In this document: positions 1 to 6,469 of the stretch, one piece after another | Layout of the letters: every line of letters starts with the position of its first letter | Position numbering within the stretch: the first letter of the stretch is position 1 | NCBI GenBank assembly: GCA_900549525.1 | Contig: UWSJ01000038.1 | Coordinates: 1-17,695, forward strand | Source: an uncultured Coriobacteriaceae bacterium | Lineage (GTDB): Bacteria > Actinomycetota > Coriobacteriia > Coriobacteriales > Atopobiaceae | DNA: 17,695 nt | Direction: 5' to 3' | Program-made: the position numbers and the translations under genes | The notes under the pieces: generated by a model | Seen by the model: only the letters and a program-made list of their open reading frames with translations | What the model was told of the DNA's origin: nothing | Databases searched by the model: none

Positions 1-115
1 CCTCGGCGGCGTCGAGGATGGCGGTGGCCCACTCGAGGTTGTTGGTGTTGAAGGCGCCGATGCCGTAGTGGCCCTTCTCGGCGTGCTGGAGCATGGTGGC
101 TGCGTTGACGAGCAT
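1..115 (-). CDS. fba: Class II fructose-bisphosphate aldolase, N-terminal fragment
   Basis: This is the first 38 codons of a protein that runs off the left edge of the window, so its catalytic zinc-binding histidines are not visible. The N-terminus reads MLVNAATMLQHAEKGHYGIG and continues AFNTNNLEWA. This is the characteristic opening of class II fructose-1,6-bisphosphate aldolases: the 'GAFNTNN' or 'AFNVNN' segment followed by an 'A..I..AAE' helix. The family cleaves fructose-1,6-bisphosphate to dihydroxyacetone phosphate and glyceraldehyde-3-phosphate in the cytosol, using a divalent metal. The ATG is preceded by a strong GGAGGT ribosome site at 121-126, which fixes the start. The fructose operon about 2.4 kb away makes fructose-1,6-bisphosphate, the substrate of this enzyme. 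A tagatose-bisphosphate aldolase of the same fold cannot be excluded from 38 residues. Confidence 0.85.
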   Translation of the reverse strand, partial: MLVNAATMLQHAEKGHYGIGAFNTNNLEWATAILDAAE

Positions 116-120
116 GTGAT

Positions 121-126
121 ACCTCC
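121..126 (-). promoter_or_regulatory. Ribosome-binding site of fba
   Basis: On the minus strand this reads GGAGGT, five bases ahead of the ATG at 113-115. It is a near-ideal Shine-Dalgarno sequence, consistent with a highly expressed glycolytic gene. Confidence 0.8.
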
Positions 127-159
127 GTAGCTAGAAACGCACTTAACGAACCACGAGAC

Positions 160-188
160 AGTATACCGACGACGGCGCGCAAGTAGTC
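160..188 (-). promoter_or_regulatory. Candidate promoter of fba
   Basis: The minus strand carries TATACT at 160-165, five of six bases matching the -10 consensus. At the right distance only a weak -35 (GACTAC, 183-188) is seen. The -10 lies about 45 bases ahead of the fba start. The call rests mainly on the -10 box and on the gap that isolates fba from the upstream gene, so it is moderate at best. Confidence 0.4.
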
Positions 189-299
189 GCACAGGGCTTA
201 CCTTTACCGAATTTTTGCTGCTAGATGGCACAGTTGTTCTTTATGACGTGGTCATTTTAGTGTATGGGGCGAATCGTATGCCGCCGACGGCCCGCAGCC

Positions 300-623
300 C
301 TATCCCACCGTCGCCAGCACGGCAAGCACGAAGAGGAAGACAGCCTCAACGGCCACGACGCCCACGGCCGAGATGAGGAAGGCGTCGGCGAGGGTGAGCA
401 GCCGATCCGCCGCGCGGTCGGGGTTGGAGCGCGCCCGCACACCGGAGACGAGCGCGACCACAGCCGACGCAACGAGCAGCAGCGCACAGGCGAGGACGAG
501 CGACAGCGCCACGAGCCGTTCCCACACAACCACGGCAACACCAACCGAAGAGGGCAGGGCAATGGCAGCCGCGACGCCCACGCCAACCGCGGCGACAACG
601 CGCCCGGAAACCTCGTCACCCAT
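300..623 (-). CDS. Small hydrophobic membrane protein, unknown function
   Basis: This encodes a 107-residue protein that I do not recognise. It is dominated by Val, Ala and Leu, with three clear hydrophobic stretches: about residues 9-33, 36-61 and 75-106. Between the second and third is a short polar loop (RARSNPDRAADR). The last stretch is long and may be one or two helices. It is therefore very probably an integral inner-membrane protein with no sizeable soluble domain. The start at 623 was chosen because AAGGGAG lies just upstream (628-634). The longer frame with a GTG at 644 has no ribosome site. The gene is divergent from the acylphosphatase gene (64-bp gap) and followed at 184 bp by fba. 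The neighbourhood gives no hint of function. Confidence 0.65.
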   Translation of the reverse strand: MGDEVSGRVVAAVGVGVAAAIALPSSVGVAVVVWERLVALSLVLACALLLVASAVVALVSGVRARSNPDRAADRLLTLADAFLISAVGVVAVEAVFLFVLAVLATVG

Positions 624-687
624 GCGTCTCCCTTCAACGACCACGTGTCACAAGGCATACTAGCGAACAGGACGAGGGAGGAAGCAC

Positions 688-1038
688 ATGAACGTCAACG
701 AGGTAATCGGACGCTACGACACGGATGCCGAGGTCCGGCTCTTCCTCGTGTTCGAGGGCACGGTGCAGGGCGTGGGCTTTCGCAGGACCACACAGGAGCT
801 CGCCAACAAGTCGGGCGTCACGGGTTGGGTCGAGAACATGCCCGACGGCACGGTCGAGGCCGAGCTGCAGGGTACGGGGCGCGCCATCACGAGCGTGCTG
901 CGCGGCATCCGCGACCAGTTTGAGGACGCGCGACGGCGCTACCCTATGCTCCGACGGTTGCGCTTCTCCGTAGCGAGATGCGAGAAGCGGGCACCCCGAA
1001 ACCTTCCCCAGGGCACCCGCTTCGAGGTGAGAGGTTAG
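688..1038 (+). CDS. acyP: Acylphosphatase
   Basis: This is a small cytosolic enzyme that hydrolyses the carboxyl-phosphate bond of acylphosphates such as 1,3-bisphosphoglycerate or acetyl phosphate. Its signatures are plain. GTVQGVGFR at residues 24-32 forms the phosphate-binding loop with catalytic Arg32. GWVENMPDGTVE at 46-57 carries the catalytic Asn50 and the following DGTVE strand. The protein has 116 residues against about 90-95 usual for the family. The excess is an N-terminal extension of roughly 15 residues before the first strand, plus a slightly longer, Arg-rich C-terminal region. A strong ribosome site (GAGGGAGGA, 674-682) supports the ATG at 688. The gene stands alone on the plus strand between two minus-strand genes. 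The family assignment is firm; the physiological substrate of bacterial acylphosphatases is generally uncertain. Confidence 0.92.
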   Translation: MNVNEVIGRYDTDAEVRLFLVFEGTVQGVGFRRTTQELANKSGVTGWVENMPDGTVEAELQGTGRAITSVLRGIRDQFEDARRRYPMLRRLRFSVARCEKRAPRNLPQGTRFEVRG

Positions 1039-1061
1039 AAAGGCTCTCTACCAGCAGCGTT

Positions 1062-1084
1062 GCGCTTATATGAGCGAGAAGCGC
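1062..1084. terminator. Weak inverted repeat between convergent genes
   Basis: GCGCTT at 1062-1067 and AAGCGC at 1079-1084 form a 6-bp stem with an 11-base loop. It lies in the 85-bp gap where the acylphosphatase and sugar-kinase genes converge. There is no T-tract, so this is only a possible bidirectional terminator. Confidence 0.2.
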
Positions 1085-1123
1085 GCACCCCGATGCCAAA
1101 CGCCGCCAAAACGCGCGAACCCC

Positions 1124-2077
1124 CTACGCCCTCACCACAATGCGACAGCCCGTCGGCGTATTGGCCGCCTCGCGCACGACGCAGGCCTCGGGATGCGCGC
1201 CGGCCGTCCCCACAACGGCGGCCGCCACGCGGTTGGCGCACGCCACGGCATCCTCCACGGTGTCGCCGCGGTGCAGGCAGGCCATGAGGGCACCAATGTG
1301 CGCGTCACCGGCGCCGATGGTGTCCACGCGGTGCGCGAGCGGCGCCTCCGGGACGGTGCCCTGCTCGGGGCCCGTCTTGTAGTAGCAGCCCTTGCGGCCC
1401 ACCGTCACGAACACCGTGTTGCCGGTGCGCGCATGGAGCGCCGCGGCCGCCTCCCGCACGGTAGCGGGCTTGGTTCCGGTGACGCGCTCGGCCGAGGCGA
1501 TGGACTCGGTGTCGTTGAGGTGCAGGATGGGGTGGAGGTCGTAGATGCGCGAGAGGCGGTCGGCCGGCACCTTGTCCGGGCGCGGGCCCGGCGTGAAGAA
1601 GATGGCCTTGCCGGCACAGCGACGCTCCAGGAAGTCGACCACATAGGTGCCCGTTGGCTCCTCGATCTCGAGGCCGCACACGTAGATGGAGTCGACCTCG
1701 TCCATGTTGATGCGGTCGAACCAGCCCTTGTCGTAGAGGTACTCCTGGCCATGGTGGGCGATGAAGCTGCGCTCTCCCCCGCCCTCGACGAAGCAGTAGC
1801 AGCAGCCGTTCTCGCCACGAGCGTCGGCGATGGGCGAAGCGATTCCCTCGGCTCCCAGGGCGTTGCGGACGAAGTCACCGTAGGCACCCTTACCGATGGG
1901 GCTGAAGAGGATGGACGGCTCGCCGAGCGCATGTATGACCCAGTAGGCGTTGAAGGCACAGCCGCCCAGCGTCATCTTCTGGCTCTTGACGAGGACGTCC
2001 TCCTCCGTGGAGGGAAGGTGGTCGACGTTGATGACGACGTCAACGCAGGTGACGCCAATGACCAGAATCTTGCCCAC
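1124..2077 (-). CDS. PfkB-family carbohydrate kinase (ribokinase-like)
   Basis: This is a 317-residue sugar kinase of the PfkB/ribokinase superfamily, which transfers phosphate from ATP to a sugar or nucleoside hydroxyl in the cytosol. The N-terminus (GKILVIGVTCVDVVINVDHL) is the usual first strand with the substrate-contacting aspartate. LGGCAFNAYWVIHALGE matches the substrate-binding GG.A.N region. DTIGAGDAHIGAL near residues 252-264 is PfkB signature 2, with the catalytic base Asp258 and the GAGD anion hole. The GTG at 2075-2077 was chosen because GAAAGG (2084-2089) sits six bases upstream and the conserved fold begins directly there. The longer in-frame ATG at 2119 adds 14 residues with no homology. 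Substrate cannot be assigned: fructose, a nucleoside or 2-keto-3-deoxygluconate are all possible. The gene follows the fru operon on the same strand after 406 bp, so co-transcription is doubtful. Confidence 0.85.
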   Translation of the reverse strand: MGKILVIGVTCVDVVINVDHLPSTEEDVLVKSQKMTLGGCAFNAYWVIHALGEPSILFSPIGKGAYGDFVRNALGAEGIASPIADARGENGCCYCFVEGGGERSFIAHHGQEYLYDKGWFDRINMDEVDSIYVCGLEIEEPTGTYVVDFLERRCAGKAIFFTPGPRPDKVPADRLSRIYDLHPILHLNDTESIASAERVTGTKPATVREAAAALHARTGNTVFVTVGRKGCYYKTGPEQGTVPEAPLAHRVDTIGAGDAHIGALMACLHRGDTVEDAVACANRVAAAVVGTAGAHPEACVVREAANTPTGCRIVVRA

Positions 2078-2083
2078 GGCAGG

Positions 2084-2089
2084 CCTTTC
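2084..2089 (-). promoter_or_regulatory. Ribosome-binding site that decides the PfkB kinase start
   Basis: On the minus strand this reads GAAAGG, six bases before the GTG at 2075-2077. It favours that GTG over the upstream in-frame ATG at 2117-2119. Confidence 0.55.
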
Positions 2090-2261
2090 TTCTTTGGGGT
2101 CGAGACGCGCCTGACGCACGCCTTACATCGTCCTGACAGCTCCCAAATGGTACCACCGCCGCCGCACGTGTCCGTGCATGTGCTGCCAACAGCGCGGCGG
2201 CGTCACCCAGACTCCGCGAACGCCGCGGGTGCCACCGCCTGCGCATAGAAGTCGAACGATA

Positions 2262-2277
2262 CCCGTTCGAAGTGGCT
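2262..2277. repeat. 16-bp direct repeat, copy 1
   Basis: CCCGTTCGAAGTGGCT matches the copy at 2442-2457 at 15 of 16 positions. The two copies are exactly 180 bp apart. The core contains the palindrome TTCGAA. Confidence 0.6.
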
Positions 2278-2409
2278 TGCGAACATGGGCACCGCCATGG
2301 CGAGGCCAGCCGCCAGCACAAGAGCGGTTCCGGCAAGGCGCACACGACGATGCGAGACGCCGCACCGCCCGCGGAAGGTGACGCCTCGGCGTCTCGAGAT
2401 ATGACGACA

Positions 2410-2443
2410 GGGGCGCCCGCTGTTCGCACGCGTCGGACGCCCC
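2410..2443 (-). terminator. Hairpin downstream of fruA, possible terminator
   Basis: GGGGCGCCCG (2410-2419) and CGGACGCCCC (2434-2443) pair over 10 bp; the single non-Watson-Crick position is a G-U wobble in the minus-strand transcript. The loop is 14 bases. It starts 41 bases past the fruA stop codon. No U-tract follows, so termination by this element is plausible but unproven. Confidence 0.4.
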
Positions 2444-2457
2444 CGTTCGAAGTGACT
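2442..2457. repeat. 16-bp direct repeat, copy 2
   Basis: CCCGTTCGAAGTGACT is the partner of the copy at 2262-2277, with a single G/A difference. It overlaps the right arm of the hairpin at 2410-2443 by two bases. Confidence 0.6.
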
Positions 2458-2483
2458 GCTCAGCAGCTACCTGCGAAAGAGAC

Positions 2484-4520
2484 CTACTTCTTCAAGCCGC
2501 TCTCCTCGGGCGAAAGCGGCTTCTTGAGGAAGCTCAGGATGAGCGCGCCCACGATGGAGCCCACGAGGCAGGCGACGAGCCACATGCCACCGTTGCCGAT
2601 GACGGCCGTGACCCAGGCGCCGCCGTGCGGAGCGGGGCTGGTGCAGCCAAAGGCGGCCGAGAGGGCGCCGGCGACAGCGGAGCCGACAATGCAGCTGGGA
2701 AGCACGCGGCCGGGGTCGGCGGCGGCAAACGGGATGGCGCCCTCGGAGATGAACGAGAGGCCCATGATGTAGTTCACGATGCCGGCGTTGCGGTCGGTCT
2801 TGGTCCAGCGGTTCTTGAAGAACGTGGTGGAGAGGGCAATCGCGATGGGCGGGACCATGCCGCCGACCATGACGGAGGCCATGATGACCTGGCCCGTGGT
2901 GCCAAGGCCTGAGCTGGGGTCGAGCGCGGCGGTGCCAAAGACGTAAGCGGCCTTGTTGAAGGGGCCGCCCATGTCGATGGACATCATGCCGCCGAGCACG
3001 AGGCCAAGCACGACGATGTTGCCCGTGCCGAGACCCTTGAGGAATCCGTTAAGGCCGGTGTTGATGAGCGCGAAGACCGGGTTGAGGCCGAGCATGACGA
3101 CGCCGATGGCGAGAATGCCGAGCACCGGGTAGAGCAGCGTGGGCTTGATACCCTCGAGCGCCTGGGGCAGCTTGTCGCAGGCGCGCTCGATGCCAAGCAT
3201 GATGTAGCCAGCCGCGAAGCCCGCAAACAGCGCGGCGATGAAGCCGCCGGACACCAGCGTGGCCTGCGCGGCATCGCCGGCGAGGTCAGGGGCGAAGCCG
3301 ATGTAGGCGAAGCTGTAGCCCGCCTTGGCGATAAGGCCGCCCACGAAGCCGGCGGCCAGGCCGGGACGGTCGGCGATGGAGGAGGCGATGTAGGCCGCGA
3401 GGATCGGCAGCATGAGGCCAAACGCCTCGCCGCCGATGGTCTTGAAGAACGCCGCCGCCGGGATGGACGAGCCGTAGGCGGAAGTGCCAAGTCCCGGCTG
3501 GTCAACGAGGAACGCGATGGCGGTGAGGATGCCGCCGCCGATCACGAACGGCAGCATGTGGGAGACGCCGTTCATGAGGTCCTTGTAGATCTTGCGACCA
3601 GCGGACTCCTGCTCGCCCGCAGCCTCGGTGGCAGCAGCGGCGCCACCGGCGTTGTGGCGCACGGGAGCCTTGCCCTCGAGGATGATGTTGATGAGCTCCT
3701 CGGGCTCGTTGATGCCGCGCGAGACGGCGCAGCTGTAGAGGGGCTTGCCGTCAAAGCGGCTGAGCTCGACGTTCTTGTCGGCGGCGATGATGACGCCCTT
3801 GGCGCTCGCGATGTCGGCGGCCGTGAGCACGTTCTTGGCGCCGCCCGAGCCCTGCGTCTCGACCTTAATGCGAACACCCATCTTCTTGGCGGCCTGGTCA
3901 AGACCCTCGGCGGCCATGTAGGTGTGGGCGATGCCCGTGGGGCAGGCGGTAATGGCCACGACGTCGTAGCCCTCCGCCTTGGAAGCCGCCCCCTCGACCG
4001 TCGCCTCGTCCTGCTCGGCGACCTTCTCGGCCTCGGCGGCACGGGCCTCCTCGGCGGCAATCTTGGCGCTCTCGGCCGCGTCGATGACCGAGCGGAACTC
4101 CTCGGGCGTCTTGGCGGTGCGCAGGTCGGCGCGAAAGCCCTCGTCCATGAGGAGCATGGAGAGGCGCGCGAGCACCTCGAGGTGGACGTCGGCCTTGGTG
4201 TCGGGTGCGGCAATGAGGAACATGAGCGTCGTGGGCTGGCCGTCGGGCGCGTCGTAGTCGACGCCCTCGGGCAGCGTCATGGCGGCGAGGCCCGGAGCGC
4301 TGATCGCGGCCGTCTTGGCGTGCGGGATGGCAATGCCCTCGCCAAGCGCCGTGGTGCCCACGGCCTCGCGGGCGCGGACGGCTGCCTTGTAGCCCTCGAC
4401 GTCGGCGACGTTTCCCTCCTTGCACATGAGCTCGACGAGCTTGTCGATGGCATCGCTCTTGCTGGAGGCGGCACCTCCAATCTTGATGGCCTCAGGCTTG
4501 AGCAGATCGTTGACTCTCAT
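2484..4520 (-). CDS. fruA: Fructose-specific PTS transporter, fused EIIA-EIIB-EIIC
   Basis: This 678-residue membrane protein takes up fructose and phosphorylates it at C1, using phosphate passed from HPr. Three domains lie in order. EIIA spans about 1-150, with the phospho-histidine in EGIAIPHAKT (His67). EIIB spans about 185-285, with the phospho-cysteine in ITACPTGIAHTYMAA (Cys193) typical of the fructose family. EIIC spans about 308-678, with many hydrophobic segments starting at VSHMLPFVIGGGILTAIAFL. An Ala/Glu-rich linker joins EIIA to EIIB and an Ala/Gly-rich one joins EIIB to EIIC. Length and order match FruA/IIABC-fructose. The ATG follows GAAAGGTGA at five to six bases. The gene is last in the fruR-fruK-fruA operon. 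No HPr or EI gene is in the window, so the general PTS proteins must be encoded elsewhere. Mannitol or mannose specificity is unlikely given the fruK neighbour. Confidence 0.95.
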   Translation of the reverse strand: MRVNDLLKPEAIKIGGAASSKSDAIDKLVELMCKEGNVADVEGYKAAVRAREAVGTTALGEGIAIPHAKTAAISAPGLAAMTLPEGVDYDAPDGQPTTLMFLIAAPDTKADVHLEVLARLSMLLMDEGFRADLRTAKTPEEFRSVIDAAESAKIAAEEARAAEAEKVAEQDEATVEGAASKAEGYDVVAITACPTGIAHTYMAAEGLDQAAKKMGVRIKVETQGSGGAKNVLTAADIASAKGVIIAADKNVELSRFDGKPLYSCAVSRGINEPEELINIILEGKAPVRHNAGGAAAATEAAGEQESAGRKIYKDLMNGVSHMLPFVIGGGILTAIAFLVDQPGLGTSAYGSSIPAAAFFKTIGGEAFGLMLPILAAYIASSIADRPGLAAGFVGGLIAKAGYSFAYIGFAPDLAGDAAQATLVSGGFIAALFAGFAAGYIMLGIERACDKLPQALEGIKPTLLYPVLGILAIGVVMLGLNPVFALINTGLNGFLKGLGTGNIVVLGLVLGGMMSIDMGGPFNKAAYVFGTAALDPSSGLGTTGQVIMASVMVGGMVPPIAIALSTTFFKNRWTKTDRNAGIVNYIMGLSFISEGAIPFAAADPGRVLPSCIVGSAVAGALSAAFGCTSPAPHGGAWVTAVIGNGGMWLVACLVGSIVGALILSFLKKPLSPEESGLKK

Positions 4521-4535
4521 GCTTCACCTTTCTCT

Positions 4536-4553
4536 CACGGGCGCGAGCCCATG
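4536..4553 (-). promoter_or_regulatory. Hairpin just upstream of the fruA ribosome site
   Basis: A 7-bp stem with a four-base loop (minus strand CATGGGC, TCGC, GCCCGTG, one G-U pair) ends a few bases before the fruA Shine-Dalgarno sequence. It could stabilise the fruA part of the message or tune its translation. Function is inferred from position only. Confidence 0.35.
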
Positions 4554-4589
4554 CTTGAAAACTGTCCGACGGAACGTGGCGGGCGGGGT

Positions 4590-4649
4590 GGCTGATTGGT
4601 GCCTGTCCCCAAGCGACATGGCGGATTGGCGTCTGTCCCCAAGCGACAG
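4590..4649. repeat. Two tandem 30-bp repeats between fruK and fruA
   Basis: Two units, 4590-4619 and 4620-4649, match at 26 of 30 positions (differences at unit positions 4, 11, 13 and 30). The shared core is CTGTCCCCAAGCGACA, preceded by GATTGG. The second unit contains an inverted repeat, CTGTC and GACAG around seven bases, which is partly decayed in the first. The array ends exactly against the fruK stop codon (TAA, complement of 4650-4652). I recall GTGCCTGTCCCC-type sequences as dispersed repeats in unrelated bacteria, some linked to REP-associated transposases, but cannot check that here. Confidence 0.85.
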
Positions 4650-5546
4650 TTACGCCATGAGGGTCTCGACCTCGTCACGGTAGGCGAGGTGGTCGGAGAA
4701 GGCACTGGCGCTGCCTGCGGCGAGGCCCATGTGGAAGGCCGTCTCGTAGGAGCCCGTCTCCATAAGGCCCGCGAGGAAGCCGGCCACCGAGGAGTCGCCG
4801 GCGCCCACGGAGTTGACCACCGTGCCCTTGGCGGCAGGGCTCTGGAAGACCGAGCCGTCGTCGCCCACGAACACGCCGCCCTCGCCCGCCATGGAGACGA
4901 GCACGTTGGCCGCGCCCTTCTCCTGCAGCTTCTTGGCGTAGGGGATGACCTCGTCGCGCGACTTGAGCGTGACGCCAAAGATGTCGCCCAGCTCAATGTT
5001 GTTGGGCTTCACGAGGAACGGGTGCAGCGGCAGCACGCGCGTGAGCAGGTCACGCTCGGCGTCGACGACGACGCGCACGCCGCGACCGTAGAGGCGCTCC
5101 ATGATGCGCTCGTACATGTCGCCGGGCAGCGTGTTGGGAACCGAGCCGGAGATGACGAGCGTGTCGGCGTCGCCCAGGCCGTCGAGCTTGGCGTAGAGCT
5201 CCTCGATGTTGGCCTCGGTGATCTTGGGGCCCTGACCGTTGAGCTCGGTCTCCTCGTTCGACTTGATCTTGGCGTTGATGCGGCTCATGCCCTCGTCCAC
5301 GTGGATGAAGTCGGCGTCAACGCCCTCCTCGCGCACGAGACGGGCGATCTCGTCACCCGTGAAGCCTGCAAGGAATCCCAGCGCGCGGCTCTTGTGGCCA
5401 AGGTGACCGAGCACGATGGAGACGTTGATGCCCTTGCCGCCCGGCAGCACCTGTTCGTAGGTGGTGCGGTTGATGACGCCGAGGCGCATGTCGTCGACGC
5501 GGACGACGTAGTCGATGGACGGGTTGAACGTGACGGTGCAGATCAT
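4650..5546 (-). CDS. fruK: 1-phosphofructokinase
   Basis: This 298-residue cytosolic kinase phosphorylates the fructose-1-phosphate made by FruA to fructose-1,6-bisphosphate. It belongs to the PfkB superfamily. The N-terminus MICTVTFNPSIDYVV is the classic FruK/LacC opening (T.NP.ID). VLPGGKGINVSIVLGHLG at about 34-51 is PfkB signature 1. VNSVGAGDSSVAGFLAGL, with GAGD at 248-251, is signature 2 and supplies the catalytic aspartate. The neighbours, a DeoR regulator and a fructose PTS transporter, settle the choice of FruK over the related tagatose-6-phosphate kinase. Its ATG overlaps the fruR stop in an ATGA arrangement, which suggests translational coupling. A GGAGG within the end of fruR provides the ribosome site. 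Confidence 0.95.
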   Translation of the reverse strand: MICTVTFNPSIDYVVRVDDMRLGVINRTTYEQVLPGGKGINVSIVLGHLGHKSRALGFLAGFTGDEIARLVREEGVDADFIHVDEGMSRINAKIKSNEETELNGQGPKITEANIEELYAKLDGLGDADTLVISGSVPNTLPGDMYERIMERLYGRGVRVVVDAERDLLTRVLPLHPFLVKPNNIELGDIFGVTLKSRDEVIPYAKKLQEKGAANVLVSMAGEGGVFVGDDGSVFQSPAAKGTVVNSVGAGDSSVAGFLAGLMETGSYETAFHMGLAAGSASAFSDHLAYRDEVETLMA

Positions 5547-6322
5547 GCTGAAACCTCCACAACGTTGGGGAACGCGGCATATCCGGAAGCGACGGGGGCG
5601 CAGGTGACGAGCGTCGCGTCCGAGAAGGGCGCGAACATCACCGGAGATACGGCCCCGAGCTTGCTGGGGTCGGCGAGGACGAAGCGCTCGGTCGTGCGTT
5701 CCATGGAGACGCGCTTGACCATGGCCTCGCTGGGGTCGGGCGTGGTGAAGCCCTGGTCGGGGGTGACGCCGTTGGTACCCCAGAAGCCCTTGGTGAAGTT
5801 GTAGCCGGAGAGCGCGTCGATGGCACCCGGGCCCACGATGGCCTCGGTCGCCCCCTTGACGTTGCCGCCGATGACGATGGTGCGAACGTCGAGCGCGGCG
5901 AGGGCGAGCGCGTGCGACACGGAGTTGGTGACGAAGGTGGCACGGCGGGCAGCCTCGTCAAGCAGGGCAATCATGGCCTGCGTGGTGGTGCCCGCGTCGA
6001 GGTAGACGAAGTCATCCGGGGTGATGGAGGAGGCAGCCCAGGCAGCGAGCTCGTGCTTCTCGGCGGCGTGGAGGTCGCGCTTCTCGGCCATGGTGGGCTC
6101 GTGCGTGGCAAGCGGGGTGGACGGCGTTGCGTCGGCGGCGGACTCCACGCTGGTGGCGCCGCCGTGCACCTTCACGAGCCTGCCCGCGGCATCGAGGCGC
6201 TCGAGGTCACGGCGGATGGTGGACTCGGACGTGTCGAAGGCGCGCGCGAGGTCGGACACCGACACGGCCGTGCTCTCCCCCACCATCTCCACCATACGCT
6301 GACGACGTTCTTCTGCGAGCAT
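5543..6322 (-). CDS. fruR: DeoR-family transcriptional regulator of the fructose operon
   Basis: This 259-residue DNA-binding regulator has an N-terminal DeoR winged helix-turn-helix (about residues 6-58). Within it VSVSDLARAFDTSESTIRRD forms the HTH and VKVHGGA the wing; 'TIRRDL..L' and 'HGGA' are DeoR hallmarks. The C-terminal DeoR sensor domain, a phosphosugar-isomerase-like fold, carries DAGTTT at 109-114 and TNSVSHA. Family members usually repress their operon and are released by a phosphosugar; here fructose-1-phosphate or fructose-1,6-bisphosphate would be expected. The gene is first in the operon, with its stop overlapping the fruK start by four bases. A G-rich ribosome site (TAGGGGGG) precedes the ATG. 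Function as FruR is inferred from position; other DeoR/GlpR regulators look the same by motif. Confidence 0.88.
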   Translation of the reverse strand: MLAEERRQRMVEMVGESTAVSVSDLARAFDTSESTIRRDLERLDAAGRLVKVHGGATSVESAADATPSTPLATHEPTMAEKRDLHAAEKHELAAWAASSITPDDFVYLDAGTTTQAMIALLDEAARRATFVTNSVSHALALAALDVRTIVIGGNVKGATEAIVGPGAIDALSGYNFTKGFWGTNGVTPDQGFTTPDPSEAMVKRVSMERTTERFVLADPSKLGAVSPVMFAPFSDATLVTCAPVASGYAAFPNVVEVSA

Positions 6323-6469
6323 GCGGCCCCCCTACGTACACGATGAGTGCTTGCTAATGCGTACTATTGCACGTTTTTGCGCGATTGAGCCCATGAATGC
6401 GCACGCTATCGCTATATCCGGCGAACGGCACTGTCATAGCAACACTATCGAGCACATGTGCGCACGGTG
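6323..6469 (-). promoter_or_regulatory. Control region of the fru operon
   Basis: This 147-bp gap between uvrC and fruR must hold the fru promoter and operators. It contains repeated GCGCA/TGCGT and ATTGC/GCAAT words (6356-6410) of the kind DeoR regulators bind. It also holds the 10-bp palindrome GCACATGTGC at 6452-6461, flanked by AACAC (6441-6445) and GTGTT (6467-6471). I could not pick a convincing -35/-10 pair. The palindrome might serve the end of uvrC instead. Confidence 0.4.

Larger units (their letters stand above)
2078..2483 (-). other. 406-bp intergenic region, no confident gene
   Basis: This stretch lies between the end of fruA and the start of the PfkB kinase. It holds a possible hairpin terminator (2410-2443), a 16-bp direct repeat pair (2262-2277 and 2442-2457) and a TTCGAA-rich segment. 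One minus-strand frame is open from 2466 down to a TGA at 2203-2205. From a GTG at 2341-2343 it would encode about 46 residues with a hydrophobic stretch (LAGTALVLAAGLAMAVPMFA). That GTG has no ribosome site, so I do not call it a gene. The longer frames on either strand have the Arg/Pro/Ser-rich composition of GC-rich non-coding sequence. Confidence 0.4.

Noticed and set aside
243..255. ATGAC-GTG-GTCAT inverted repeat followed by TTTTAG
   Set aside because: The stem is only 5 bp with a 3-base loop and a four-base T run, too weak to call a terminator or operator.
264..923. 219-codon plus-strand open frame across the membrane-protein and acylphosphatase genes
   Set aside because: It runs antisense to one gene and out of frame over another, is His/Arg/Gly-rich with no domain, and has no ribosome site. 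It is a shadow of GC-rich coding sequence.
2245..2275. CGAAC...GTTCG arms resembling an actinobacterial LexA (SOS) box
   Set aside because: The arms are separated by seven bases where the box requires four, and no damage-response gene follows.
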